Positions 34,923 through 43,598 of a stretch of DNA of 64,000 nt are shown here, piece after piece. Location of the stretch: assembly GCF_003287955.1 (NCBI RefSeq), contig NZ_QMKP01000001.1, positions 1 to 64,000 on the forward strand, in the 5' to 3' direction. The translations under genes were made by a program, and so were the position numbers. This stretch comes from Arthrobacter sp. AQ5-06 (lineage in GTDB: Bacteria; Actinomycetota; Actinomycetes; Actinomycetales; Micrococcaceae). Every line of letters begins with the position of its first letter. Positions within the stretch are counted from its first letter, which is position 1. The notes under the pieces are model-generated. The model was not told the origin of the DNA and searched no databases. It saw only the letters and a program-made list of their open reading frames with translations.

Positions 34923-36521
34923 TTGAAACTTGAACTCAGAGGGATCACCAAACGCTTCGGCTCCCTGCTCGCCAACGATCACATTGACGTGGTGGTTGAA
35001 CCCGGACAGATCCACTGTCTGCTGGGCGAGAACGGGGCCGGCAAGTCCACCCTGATGAATGTGCTGTACGGGCTCTACGAGCCCACCGAGGGCGAAATCC
35101 TCGTTGACGACAAACCCGTTTCGTTCCGCGGCCCTGGCGACGCCATGGCGGCCGGCATCGGCATGGTGCACCAGCACTTTATGCTTGTTCCGGTCTTTAC
35201 CGTCGCCGAGAATGTGGCCCTTGGAGCTGAGGCCACCACGGCCGGCGGTTTCCTCAACTTGGACGATACCCGCCGGAAAATCAAGGAGATTTCTGACCGC
35301 TACTCGTTCGACGTCGATCCCGATGCGCTGGTGGGGGACCTTCCGGTGGGCGTCCAGCAGCGCGTGGAAATCATCAAGGCGTTGGTCCGCGACGCCAAGG
35401 TCCTCATCCTGGATGAGCCCACGGCCGTCCTGACGCCCCAGGAAACGGACGAACTTCTGGACATCATGCGCCAGCTCAAGTCCAACGGCACTTCAATCGT
35501 CTTCATCTCGCACAAGCTGCGTGAAGTGAAATCCGTCTCGGACACCATCACGGTGATCCGGCGGGGCAAGGTGGTGGGGTCCGCCAACCCCGGCGCCCCA
35601 ACCACGGAACTGGCCTCCATGATGGTAGGACGTGCCGTGAACCTGACACTGGACAAGGCACCCTCGAAACCGCAGGAGACCACCTTCCAGGTTAAAGACC
35701 TCACCGTCATTGCCCCGAACGGGCAGCATACCGTCGACGGCATCACCTTCGACATCGCCCGTGGCGAGATCCTCGCCGTCGCGGGAGTCCAGGGCAACGG
35801 CCAGACTGAACTCACCGAGGCCATCCTTGGCCTGCAGGACCGCGTTCACGGCTCCATCGTGCTGGACGGTGAGGAACTCGTTGGCCGCAGCGTGAAGGAC
35901 GTTCTCAACGCGGGCGTCGGCTTCGTCCCGGAAGACCGGTCTGTTGACGGCCTCATCGGCACGTTCTCAATCGCCGAAAACCTGATCCTTGACCGTTACG
36001 ATCAGCCACCGTTCGCCAAGGGAATCAGCCTGAGCCCGGCACAGGTGCTGGAGAACGCGAAAACGCGGATCGACGAGTTCGACGTACGGACGCCGTCGGG
36101 CCTGCTGGCCGCCGGCACCCTGTCCGGCGGCAACCAGCAGAAAGTGGTCATGGCACGGGAGCTGTCCCGGCCGCTGCGGCTCTTCATCGCCTCGCAGCCC
36201 ACGCGTGGTGTGGACGTCGGATCCATCGAATTCCTGCACAAGCGGATTGTGGCCGAGCGGGATCAAGGCACACCCGTCATGATCATTTCCACTGAGCTGG
36301 ACGAGGTCATGGAACTCGCCGACCGGATCGCTGTCCTCTACAAGGGCAAGCTGGTGGGCATTGTGCCGGCAGGAACCGGGCGGAACGTCCTTGGCCTGAT
36401 GATGGCCGGAATCTCACCGGCCGACGCTGCGGGCGCAGACAAGTTCACCGCAGACAAGACTGACTCCGCTGCTGCAGAAAGCCGCGGAACCTCCAGCGCC
36501 GAAGGAGGCGATCATGCCTGA
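34923..36521 (+). CDS. Nucleoside ABC transporter ATP-binding protein
   Basis: The protein has two ABC cassettes of the YufO/NupO type. Cassette 1 has Walker [12 protein letters not shown] and [10 protein letters not shown]. Cassette 2 has a degenerate Walker A (GVQGNGQTELTEAI), the signature [15 protein letters not shown] and a Walker B with FIASQPTRGVD. The start is ambiguous; I chose TTG 34923 (532 aa), directly before the first conserved strand KLELRGITKRFG. TTG 34911 is possible. The stop overlaps the next start by 8 bp. Confidence 0.9.
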   Translation: MKLELRGITKRFGSLLANDHIDVVVEPGQIHCLLGENGAGKSTLMNVLYGLYEPTEGEILVDDKPVSFRGPGDAMAAGIGMVHQHFMLVPVFTVAENVALGAEATTAGGFLNLDDTRRKIKEISDRYSFDVDPDALVGDLPVGVQQRVEIIKALVRDAKVLILDEPTAVLTPQETDELLDIMRQLKSNGTSIVFISHKLREVKSVSDTITVIRRGKVVGSANPGAPTTELASMMVGRAVNLTLDKAPSKPQETTFQVKDLTVIAPNGQHTVDGITFDIARGEILAVAGVQGNGQTELTEAILGLQDRVHGSIVLDGEELVGRSVKDVLNAGVGFVPEDRSVDGLIGTFSIAENLILDRYDQPPFAKGISLSPAQVLENAKTRIDEFDVRTPSGLLAAGTLSGGNQQKVVMARELSRPLRLFIASQPTRGVDVGSIEFLHKRIVAERDQGTPVMIISTELDEVMELADRIAVLYKGKLVGIVPAGTGRNVLGLMMAGISPADAAGADKFTADKTDSAAAESRGTSSAEGGDHA

Positions 36522-37881
36522 AGAGCGTCACCCTAAGCATGCGGACCAGCATGCGAAACCGCCCGAGCCGAGCCCGGCGGCGGAAGAAACCGCCGCCGTG
36601 GTGGCGGTGGACACCGCTGGAGGGGCCATCAGCCCGTCGGCAGTACCCGCCACAGCCCAGAGCGGGAAGCTCCCGGGCGGCCCGGACACCCTGGTCCGGA
36701 AGATCTTCACGGGTAGCGGCATGGTCTCAGTCCTGGCCGTACTGTTGGCTCTCTTCATCGGCGGCCTTCTGATCGCCAGCACCGACAAGCAAGTGGGAAC
36801 CACTTCCAGCTACCTGTTTGCCCGGCCCGCGGACTTCCTCTCGGCTGTCTGGAACGCGGCCACCCGTTCATACATCGCACTGTTCCAAGGAGCCGTCTTC
36901 AACCCCCGCGGTTCCGGCCTCGCCGTCCAGTTCGCGCCGCTCATGGAAACGCTGACCATCGCAACGCCGCTCATCACGGCGGGCCTCGGCGTGGCATTGG
37001 CGTTCCGGGCCGGGCTGTTCAACATCGGCGCCCAAGGCCAGATCATCATGGCCGGCATCCTGGCGGCCTGGGTTGGCTTCGCCCTGCACCTGCCCTTGGG
37101 CCTGCACCTGGTGTTAGTCCTGCTGGCCGGGATCATCGGCGGTGCCCTCTGGGGCGGGATGGTTGGCCTGCTTAAAGCCCGGACCGGTGCCCACGAGGTC
37201 ATCCTGACCATTATGTTCAACTACATCGCGCTCTATTTCCTGCGCTATCTGCTGAACACCCCGGCATTCCAGCGCCCCGGAGAGACCAACCCGATCTCGC
37301 CCATCCTGGATCCCACTGCGGTCTACCCCCAGATTTTCGGCTCGCAGTACCGACTGCACCTGGGCTTCGTCCTGGCCATCGCGGCCACGGTCCTGGTCTG
37401 GTGGCTGCTCAACCGGTCCACGGTTGGGTTCGAATTCCGCGCCGTGGGAGCCAACCCGAAGGCCGCGCTGACTGCCGGAATCAACGTCTCGCGGTCCACC
37501 ATCCTGGTCATGGCGATAGCCGGCGCACTCGCCGGTATGTCCGGCGTGGCGCAGGTGGCGGGCACGGAAAAGGTCCTTACGGACGGGGTCGCGGCAACGT
37601 ACGGGTTTGACGCTATTACGGTGGCGCTGCTGGGACGTTCGACGCCGTGGGGCACCTTCGCTGCTGGCCTGCTGTTCGGCGCGTTCCGCGCCGGCGCCGT
37701 CCAGATGCAGATCCAGACCGGCACGCCCATCGATATTGTCCTGGTGGTCCAGTCGCTGATCGTTCTCTTCATCGCGGCCCCTCCGCTGGTCAGGGCGGTC
37801 TTCGGGCTGAATCCCCGCCGCAAAAAGCCGGCCAGGGCCGGAAAGTCCCAGCAGGCAGCAACCACCGGAGGCGCAGCATGA
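36514..37881 (+). CDS. Nucleoside ABC transporter permease 1
   Basis: This 455-residue membrane protein belongs to the YufP/BPD_transp_2 group, with the glycine-rich RAGLFNIGAQGQIIMAGI typical of this class. It has an unusual polar N-terminal extension of about 65 residues rich in Glu, Ala and Pro, then about ten helices and a basic tail. It overlaps the ATPase by 8 bp and the next gene by 4 bp (ATGA). Confidence 0.9.
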   Translation: MPEERHPKHADQHAKPPEPSPAAEETAAVVAVDTAGGAISPSAVPATAQSGKLPGGPDTLVRKIFTGSGMVSVLAVLLALFIGGLLIASTDKQVGTTSSYLFARPADFLSAVWNAATRSYIALFQGAVFNPRGSGLAVQFAPLMETLTIATPLITAGLGVALAFRAGLFNIGAQGQIIMAGILAAWVGFALHLPLGLHLVLVLLAGIIGGALWGGMVGLLKARTGAHEVILTIMFNYIALYFLRYLLNTPAFQRPGETNPISPILDPTAVYPQIFGSQYRLHLGFVLAIAATVLVWWLLNRSTVGFEFRAVGANPKAALTAGINVSRSTILVMAIAGALAGMSGVAQVAGTEKVLTDGVAATYGFDAITVALLGRSTPWGTFAAGLLFGAFRAGAVQMQIQTGTPIDIVLVVQSLIVLFIAAPPLVRAVFGLNPRRKKPARAGKSQQAATTGGAA

Positions 37882-39203
37882 GCGCAACAGCAACTCCGCC
37901 CCGTCCGGGACAGGGACGCCCGGGATCAGCGCCGGAATCCGGTGATGTCCAGGCAACATCCGGTAAACCCGTGGTCTGGAAAACCCCCGTCCTGCTCACC
38001 GCCCTGGGCCTGGTCGCCTTCATTTTCTTTGGGCTGATGGGACCCGGGCAGACCGCTAAGTTCGGCATTTCCACGGGCGGGGATTTCTTTCAGCTTCCTG
38101 CCCTTGAAGTACCCGCGATGTCAGGCGGCATTGTCCTATCGATCCTGATGCTGGGACTGGCGGCCTATGCGGTCTATCTGAAGACCAAGGCCAGGCCCGC
38201 CCCGCCGTGGCTGACCATCGCCTTCACGGTACTTTTCGTGGCGGCCTTCCTCATTTGGGTGGTGGGCGGTGCCCGGACACCCAGCATTTCGCTGGCCGGG
38301 TTGATCGCCGGTTCTGTGACCTTGGCCGTTCCGCTCGTGTTCGGATCACTGTCCGGCGTGCTGTGCGAGCGGGCCGGGGTGGTCAACATTGCCATCGAAG
38401 GCCAGCTTTTGGGAGGGGCCTTTACGGCGGCGATGGTGGCCAGCCTGACGCAGAATCCGTTCGTCGGCCTGCTCGCCGCAGCCGTCGCGGGCGCTGTGGT
38501 GTCCATGGTGCTGGCAGCCTTCAGCATCAAGTACCTGGTCAACCAGATCATTGTGGGCGTGGTGCTGAACGTCCTGGTCTCCGGCGTCACGGGGTTCCTG
38601 TTCAGCACAGTCATGCAGGCCGACAAGGAAAAATTCAATTCACCGCCGGGGCTGGACATCATCGAGATCCCCGTGCTCTCCAGCATCCCGATCATCGGCC
38701 CTATCCTGTTCAAGCAGTCGCTGGTGGGTTATCTGATGTACGTCGCCGTCGTCGTGGTCTGGGTGGGCCTGTTCAAGACCAAGTGGGGACTCCGCGTCAG
38801 GGCGGTCGGGGAGCACCCCCAGGCCGCCGACACCATGGGCATCAACGTCAACGCCACGCGGTTCTGGAACGTCACGCTCGGTGGCGCCATCGCCGGCATC
38901 GGCGGCTCGTTCTTCACCCTGGTGGCGATCGACAGCTTCACCAAGGAGATCTCCGGCGGACGAGGCTTTATCGCAATCGCCGCGCTGATCTTCGGACGCT
39001 GGAACCCTATCGGAGCATTCTTCGCTGCCCTGCTGTTCGGCTTCGCAGACAACCTGCAGAGCATCGTGACCATCATCGGAACCCCGGTGCCGAGCCAGTT
39101 CATGGCCATGCTGCCCTACCTGGTGACCGTGCTGGCCGTGGCCGGGCTGGTGGGCCGGTCCAGGCCACCGGCGGCCAGCGGCATCCCGTACGTCAAGGGA
39201 TGA
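37878..39203 (+). CDS. Nucleoside ABC transporter permease 2
   Basis: The 441-residue second permease is of the YufQ type. The signature is ERAGVVNIAIEGQLLGGAF, the counterpart of that in permease 1. Its N-terminal 30 residues are polar, then helices follow. CCGGAGG precedes the ATG, and both ends overlap neighbours by 4 bp, so translation is coupled. Confidence 0.9.
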   Translation: MSATATPPRPGQGRPGSAPESGDVQATSGKPVVWKTPVLLTALGLVAFIFFGLMGPGQTAKFGISTGGDFFQLPALEVPAMSGGIVLSILMLGLAAYAVYLKTKARPAPPWLTIAFTVLFVAAFLIWVVGGARTPSISLAGLIAGSVTLAVPLVFGSLSGVLCERAGVVNIAIEGQLLGGAFTAAMVASLTQNPFVGLLAAAVAGAVVSMVLAAFSIKYLVNQIIVGVVLNVLVSGVTGFLFSTVMQADKEKFNSPPGLDIIEIPVLSSIPIIGPILFKQSLVGYLMYVAVVVVWVGLFKTKWGLRVRAVGEHPQAADTMGINVNATRFWNVTLGGAIAGIGGSFFTLVAIDSFTKEISGGRGFIAIAALIFGRWNPIGAFFAALLFGFADNLQSIVTIIGTPVPSQFMAMLPYLVTVLAVAGLVGRSRPPAASGIPYVKG

Positions 39204-39625
39204 CGGCCATGGAACAGGATCGGGTTTCGCCTCCCGTCGATTGGCGGGCCCTCGAAGCCGCGGCCGTAGGCGCCATGAAAAAGGCCTACGTCCCGTATTC
39301 GAAATTCCCGGTGGGGGCCGCGGCCTTCACCGAGGACGGGCGGCTGGTCAGCGGCTGCAACGTGGAGAACGCCAGCTACGGGCTCACCCTGTGCGCTGAA
39401 TGCGCCCTGGTGGGAAACCTGCACATGACCGGCGGTGGGTTGCTGCGCGCCTTTTACTGTGTGGACTCCGCCGGAAACGTTCTGATGCCGTGTGGCCGCT
39501 GCCGGCAGCTTCTCTATGAATTCCGTGCGCCTGACATGGAGCTTATGACCACCCAAGGCATCAAAACCATGGACCAGGTGCTGCCCGACGCATTTGGTCC
39601 CCAGAACCTGGAGGATCCAAGGTGA
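39200..39625 (+). CDS. cdd: Cytidine deaminase
   Basis: Cdd (141 aa) deaminates cytidine and deoxycytidine. Zinc ligands and proton shuttle are in CAECALV and PCGRCRQLLYEF; substrate residues lie in GCNVENASYG. The start ATG at 39200 overlaps the permease stop, and the stop overlaps deoA. Deaminated nucleosides can then be split by the deoA product. Confidence 0.95.
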   Translation: MTAMEQDRVSPPVDWRALEAAAVGAMKKAYVPYSKFPVGAAAFTEDGRLVSGCNVENASYGLTLCAECALVGNLHMTGGGLLRAFYCVDSAGNVLMPCGRCRQLLYEFRAPDMELMTTQGIKTMDQVLPDAFGPQNLEDPR

Positions 39626-40935
39626 TACAGGCAACTGAGGCATTCGACGCCGTCGACGTCATCCGCACCAAGCGGGATCGGGGAGTCCTCAGCCCTGAGC
39701 AGATCGACTGGACCATTGACGCGTACACCCGCGGGGTCATCGCGGACGAACAGATGGCCGCGTTGAACATGGCCATCCTGCTCAACGGCATGGACCGCGC
39801 CGAAATTTCGCGCTGGACGGCCGCCATGATCGCCTCGGGGGAACGGATGGACTTCAGCGGCCTCCGGCGGCCCGACGGCGGCGTGAAGGCTACCAGCGAC
39901 AAGCATTCCACTGGGGGAGTGGGAGACAAGATCACGCTGCCGCTGGCACCCCTGGTGGCAGTGTTCGGCGTTGCCGTGCCGCAGCTATCCGGCCGCGGAC
40001 TTGGCCACACCGGCGGCACCCTGGACAAGCTGGAATCTATTCCAGGCTGGCGGGCGGCACTGAGCAACGACGAAATGATGGCGCAGCTTCAGGACATCGG
40101 CGCCGTGATCTGCGCTGCTGGGGTTGGGCTGGCGCCGGCGGACAAGAAGCTCTACGCACTGCGTGACGTTACCGGCACGGTGGAGGCGATCCCGCTGATC
40201 GCCTCCTCGATCATGAGCAAGAAAATCGCCGAAGGCACGGGGTCCCTGGTCCTGGACGTCAAGGTGGGCAGCGGAGCCTTTATGAAGGACGAGGCCCGGG
40301 CGCGCGAACTGGCCGAAACCATGGTGGCCCTCGGCAAGGACGCGGGCGTGAACACTGTGGCGCTGCTGACCAACATGAGCACCCCGCTCGGCCTCACCGC
40401 GGGCAACGCGATCGAAGTGGAGGAATCCGTGGAGGTCCTGGCCGGCGGCGGCCCGGAGGACGTCGTCGAACTCACCGTTCGGCTGGCCGAAGAGATGCTG
40501 GCCTGTGCGGGTGTCCAGGACGCCGATCCGCGCGCCGCGTTGAAGGACGGCCGGGCCATGGACGTCTGGAACCGGATGATCGAAGCGCAGGGCGGTGATC
40601 CGCGCGCCAAGCTGCCGGTCGCCAAGGAATCCGAGGTCATTTATGCCCCGGCCGACGGTGTCCTGGTTGGGCTCGATGCCTTGTCAGTCGGCGTTGCGGC
40701 GTGGCGCCTCGGGGCGGGGCGTGCTCGCAAGGAAGACGCCGTCCAGGCCGGTGCCGGGATCCGCATGCACGCAAAGCCCGGTGCCATGGTCCGTGCCGGT
40801 GAGCCGCTCATGACGCTGCTCACGGACACGCCGGAGAAGTTCGCGCGCGCCAAGGAATCCCTGGAGCACGCCGTCACGATCGCCCCGGAAGGCTCCCGCC
40901 CCGCACAGCAGCTCATCATTGACCGAATAGCATAG
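39622..40935 (+). CDS. deoA: Thymidine/pyrimidine-nucleoside phosphorylase
   Basis: The 437-residue enzyme splits thymidine or uridine with phosphate. The family phosphate/substrate region reads KHSTGGVGDKITL, with SGRGLGHTGGTLDKLE and VKVGSGAFMK. It starts with GTG overlapping the cdd stop (GTGA). It supplies deoxyribose-1-phosphate and free base, the last step of the import-salvage operon on this strand block. Confidence 0.95.
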   Translation: MIQATEAFDAVDVIRTKRDRGVLSPEQIDWTIDAYTRGVIADEQMAALNMAILLNGMDRAEISRWTAAMIASGERMDFSGLRRPDGGVKATSDKHSTGGVGDKITLPLAPLVAVFGVAVPQLSGRGLGHTGGTLDKLESIPGWRAALSNDEMMAQLQDIGAVICAAGVGLAPADKKLYALRDVTGTVEAIPLIASSIMSKKIAEGTGSLVLDVKVGSGAFMKDEARARELAETMVALGKDAGVNTVALLTNMSTPLGLTAGNAIEVEESVEVLAGGGPEDVVELTVRLAEEMLACAGVQDADPRAALKDGRAMDVWNRMIEAQGGDPRAKLPVAKESEVIYAPADGVLVGLDALSVGVAAWRLGAGRARKEDAVQAGAGIRMHAKPGAMVRAGEPLMTLLTDTPEKFARAKESLEHAVTIAPEGSRPAQQLIIDRIA

Positions 40936-40940
40936 GGACA

Positions 40941-41570
40941 ATGCAGGCCGTCAACGATTTCATCCTCGCTGCCGCCGGGCAGCCGTGGGTTCTCCTCCTT
41001 GTGCTGGCATGCTGCCTGATTGACGGGTTTTTCCCGCCTATCCCCAGTGAATCCGTGGTGGTGGGCCTGGCCGCGGTGGCTGCCACCGCGGATGTCCCCA
41101 ATCCCTGGCTGCTGATGGCTGTCGCAGGCCTGGGCGCTTTCTTAGGCGACAACATTGCCTACCTCATCGGACGCCGGGTGGGTACCCGGCGCTGGCACTG
41201 GATGCGCGGACCGCGTATGCAGAGTGCGTTCCGGTGGGCAGGCGACGAGCTGAGGAAACGGCCGGCGTCGCTCATCCTCGTGGCGCGTTTCATCCCTATC
41301 GGCAGGGTTGCCGTCAACCTCACCGCGGGCGTGACCCACTATCCGCATCTGCGTTTCGTCGGCTTGACGGTCCTCTCCGCCACGCTCTGGGCCTCCTACT
41401 CCGTGGGCATCGGGCTGTTCTTCGGCCAGTGGTTTGAAAACAACCATCTGCTCGGCGCGGCCATCGCAATCGTCTGCGCTGTGGGCCTTGGAATCGTGGC
41501 GGATCTGATCATTAACCGCATCCGGGGAAAGGTTCCTGTGGTGGAGCGGCTGAAGGATCCGGAAGCCTAG
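40941..41570 (+). CDS. DedA family membrane protein
   Basis: This 209-residue protein has four to five helices and the DedA/SNARE-associated pattern FPPIPSES, GDNIAYLIGRRVG and ARFIPIGRVAVNLTAG. DedA proteins include undecaprenyl-phosphate and lipid translocases. It lies 5 bp after deoA, so it is probably in the same transcript although function is unrelated to nucleosides. Confidence 0.9.
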   Translation: MQAVNDFILAAAGQPWVLLLVLACCLIDGFFPPIPSESVVVGLAAVAATADVPNPWLLMAVAGLGAFLGDNIAYLIGRRVGTRRWHWMRGPRMQSAFRWAGDELRKRPASLILVARFIPIGRVAVNLTAGVTHYPHLRFVGLTVLSATLWASYSVGIGLFFGQWFENNHLLGAAIAIVCAVGLGIVADLIINRIRGKVPVVERLKDPEA

Positions 41571-41675
41571 GTTTTGCGGCGTCCGAGCGTAGCGGGCGAG
41601 GTCCCGGGCATGGGACACTGAAGAGCGATTTACGTCACTTCCGGCTGCATCATTTCGTCTAGGAGCAAGACCCGC

Positions 41676-42404
41676 GTGGAGTTTATTAATGAGGCCGTGC
41701 TCCATGCAGCGGGCCAATGGTGGATCTACCCGGTCCTTCTTGTGTTCTTCTTCATTGACGGCTTCGCCATGGTGGTTCCCAGCGAGACTCTGATTGTGGC
41801 GCTGGCCGCGTTTTCCCGGCACAGCGGCGAACCGAATCTCTGGATCCTGGGCGTGACAGCTCTGATCGGTGCCATGGCGGGTGACAACATGGCCTTTATG
41901 CTCGGCCGCAGGATCGGCCTTGACCGCTGGAAGTGGATGCGCCGTGCCAAAGTGCAGAAGGCCTTCGGCTGGGCCCGGTATGAACTGGAAAAACGCGGTG
42001 CCGTCCTGATCTTCACGGCACGCTATATCCCCTGGGGTCGGGTGGCCGTCAACTACGTGGCCGGCAGCACTGGCTTTGCGCACCGCCGCTTCTTCCTGCT
42101 GGATGCCTTCGCCTGCCTCACGTGGGTGGGGTACTCGATCGGGATCGGCTTCCTGGCCAGCTCCTTCCCCTGGCTGCACAACAATCCGCTACTGAGCGCA
42201 GGCATCGCTGTGGTGTTCGCCATCGTGCTGGGGGTCCTTCTCGACCACCTCCTGCGCTTGTGGCACAAGCACCTGGCCCGCAACGACGCCGAATCTGTTG
42301 ATGAATGGCTCGACGGCGGCACGGAAGGTTCCCTGCCCGCACGTACCGCGGTTTCGCCGCTGCTGGCGTCCGCCCCGGCTGAGGCGAAGCAGCTCGGAAC
42401 GTAG
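41676..42404 (+). CDS. DedA family membrane protein, second copy
   Basis: It is a 242-residue paralogue of the preceding gene, with VVPSETLIVALAAF, GDNMAFMLGRRIG and TARYIPWGRVAVNYVAGS. GTG start lies 10 nt behind AGGAG. A polar C-terminal tail of about 40 residues is not present in the first copy. Adjacent copies suggest an old duplication. Confidence 0.9.
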   Translation: MEFINEAVLHAAGQWWIYPVLLVFFFIDGFAMVVPSETLIVALAAFSRHSGEPNLWILGVTALIGAMAGDNMAFMLGRRIGLDRWKWMRRAKVQKAFGWARYELEKRGAVLIFTARYIPWGRVAVNYVAGSTGFAHRRFFLLDAFACLTWVGYSIGIGFLASSFPWLHNNPLLSAGIAVVFAIVLGVLLDHLLRLWHKHLARNDAESVDEWLDGGTEGSLPARTAVSPLLASAPAEAKQLGT

Positions 42405-42443
42405 CGGCTGGCATAAGCCGCCTGCCGACCCTAAGGTTGGTAG

Positions 42444-43598
42444 GTGACTGAGCCTATTGTTGACGCTGCCCCTGCCATCGATTTCGACCTGAAGAACCTG
42501 CCGAAGGTTTCGCTCCACGACCACCTGGACGGTGGTCTCCGTCCAGCCACCATCATCGAACTGGCCGAGGCCGTTGGCCACACGCTGCCCTCCACCGACC
42601 CGGTGGCCCTGGGCGAGTGGTTCCGCGAGTCCGCGGACTCCGGCTCGCTGGTCCGCTACCTGGAGACGTTCGACCACACAGTCGCCGTCATGCAGACCAA
42701 GGATGGCCTCATCCGCGTCGCCAAGGAATTCGTGGAAGACCTCGCGGACGACGGCGTGGTGTACGGCGAAGTGCGCTGGGCACCGGAGCAGCACCTCCAG
42801 AAGGGCCTGTCCCTGGACGAGGTTGTTGAAGCCGTCCAGGAAGGCCTGGAAGCAGGCGTGGACGCCGTGACCGAAAGCGGCCGCGAAATCCAGGTGGGTC
42901 AGCTGATCACCGCCATGCGCCACGCAGACCGTGGCCAGGAAATCGCCGAACTCGCTGTTCGCCACCGCAACAAGGGCGCCGTGGGCTTTGACATCGCCGG
43001 AGCTGAAGACGGCTTCCTCCCGTCCCGCTTCAAGGACGCCTTCACCTACCTCGCCGAGCACAACTTCCCCGCGACGGTGCACGCCGGCGAGGCCGCCGGA
43101 CTCGAAAGCATCCAGTCCGCCCTCGTTGACGGCCGGGCACTTCGCCTGGGCCACGGCGTCCGCATCGCTGAGGACATCATGGTGGAGTTCGACGACGACG
43201 ACGAAGACGACGCCGCCGTGAGCGACGAGGACAGCATCGGGCTGGTCACCCTGGGCGACCTTTCCAGCTGGATCCGCGACCGCGGCATCGCCCTGGAGAT
43301 CTGCCCGTCATCGAACCTCCAGACCGGGGCGATTGCCGGTTTCGGCGAGGGCATCGAGAGCCACCCCCTGGACATGCTGTACCAGCTGGGCTTCAACGTC
43401 ACCATCAACACCGACAACCGGCTGATGAGCGGCGTCACCCTGACGGACGAGTTCGAGCTCCTCGTGGAAACCTTCGACTACGATCTCGACGACCTGCTGG
43501 AGCTCACGCTCAACGCTGCCGAGGCATCCTTCCTGCCGCTTGAAGAGAAGGAAGCGTTGGTGGAGTACGTCAACGACGCCTACAACAACCTTGGCTGA
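42444..43598 (+). CDS. add: Adenosine deaminase
   Basis: Add (384 aa) converts adenosine to inosine. Metal-binding His are in SLHDHLDGG, the Zn/substrate His in ATVHAGEAAG and LGHGVRIAED, and the catalytic Glu in HAGE. After residue 245 there is a strongly acidic insertion (EFDDDDEDDAAVSDED) that I do not expect in the family. GTG at 42444 is preceded by TAAGGT (42432-42437), 6 nt away, so the mRNA looks leaderless. Confidence 0.93.
   Translation: MTEPIVDAAPAIDFDLKNLPKVSLHDHLDGGLRPATIIELAEAVGHTLPSTDPVALGEWFRESADSGSLVRYLETFDHTVAVMQTKDGLIRVAKEFVEDLADDGVVYGEVRWAPEQHLQKGLSLDEVVEAVQEGLEAGVDAVTESGREIQVGQLITAMRHADRGQEIAELAVRHRNKGAVGFDIAGAEDGFLPSRFKDAFTYLAEHNFPATVHAGEAAGLESIQSALVDGRALRLGHGVRIAEDIMVEFDDDDEDDAAVSDEDSIGLVTLGDLSSWIRDRGIALEICPSSNLQTGAIAGFGEGIESHPLDMLYQLGFNVTINTDNRLMSGVTLTDEFELLVETFDYDLDDLLELTLNAAEASFLPLEEKEALVEYVNDAYNNLG

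Noticed and set aside
37647..37877. Longer N-terminus for nucleoside permease 2
   Set aside because: The extension is the shadow of the permease 1 C-terminus in another frame; ATG 37878 has CCGGAGG and an ATGA overlap.
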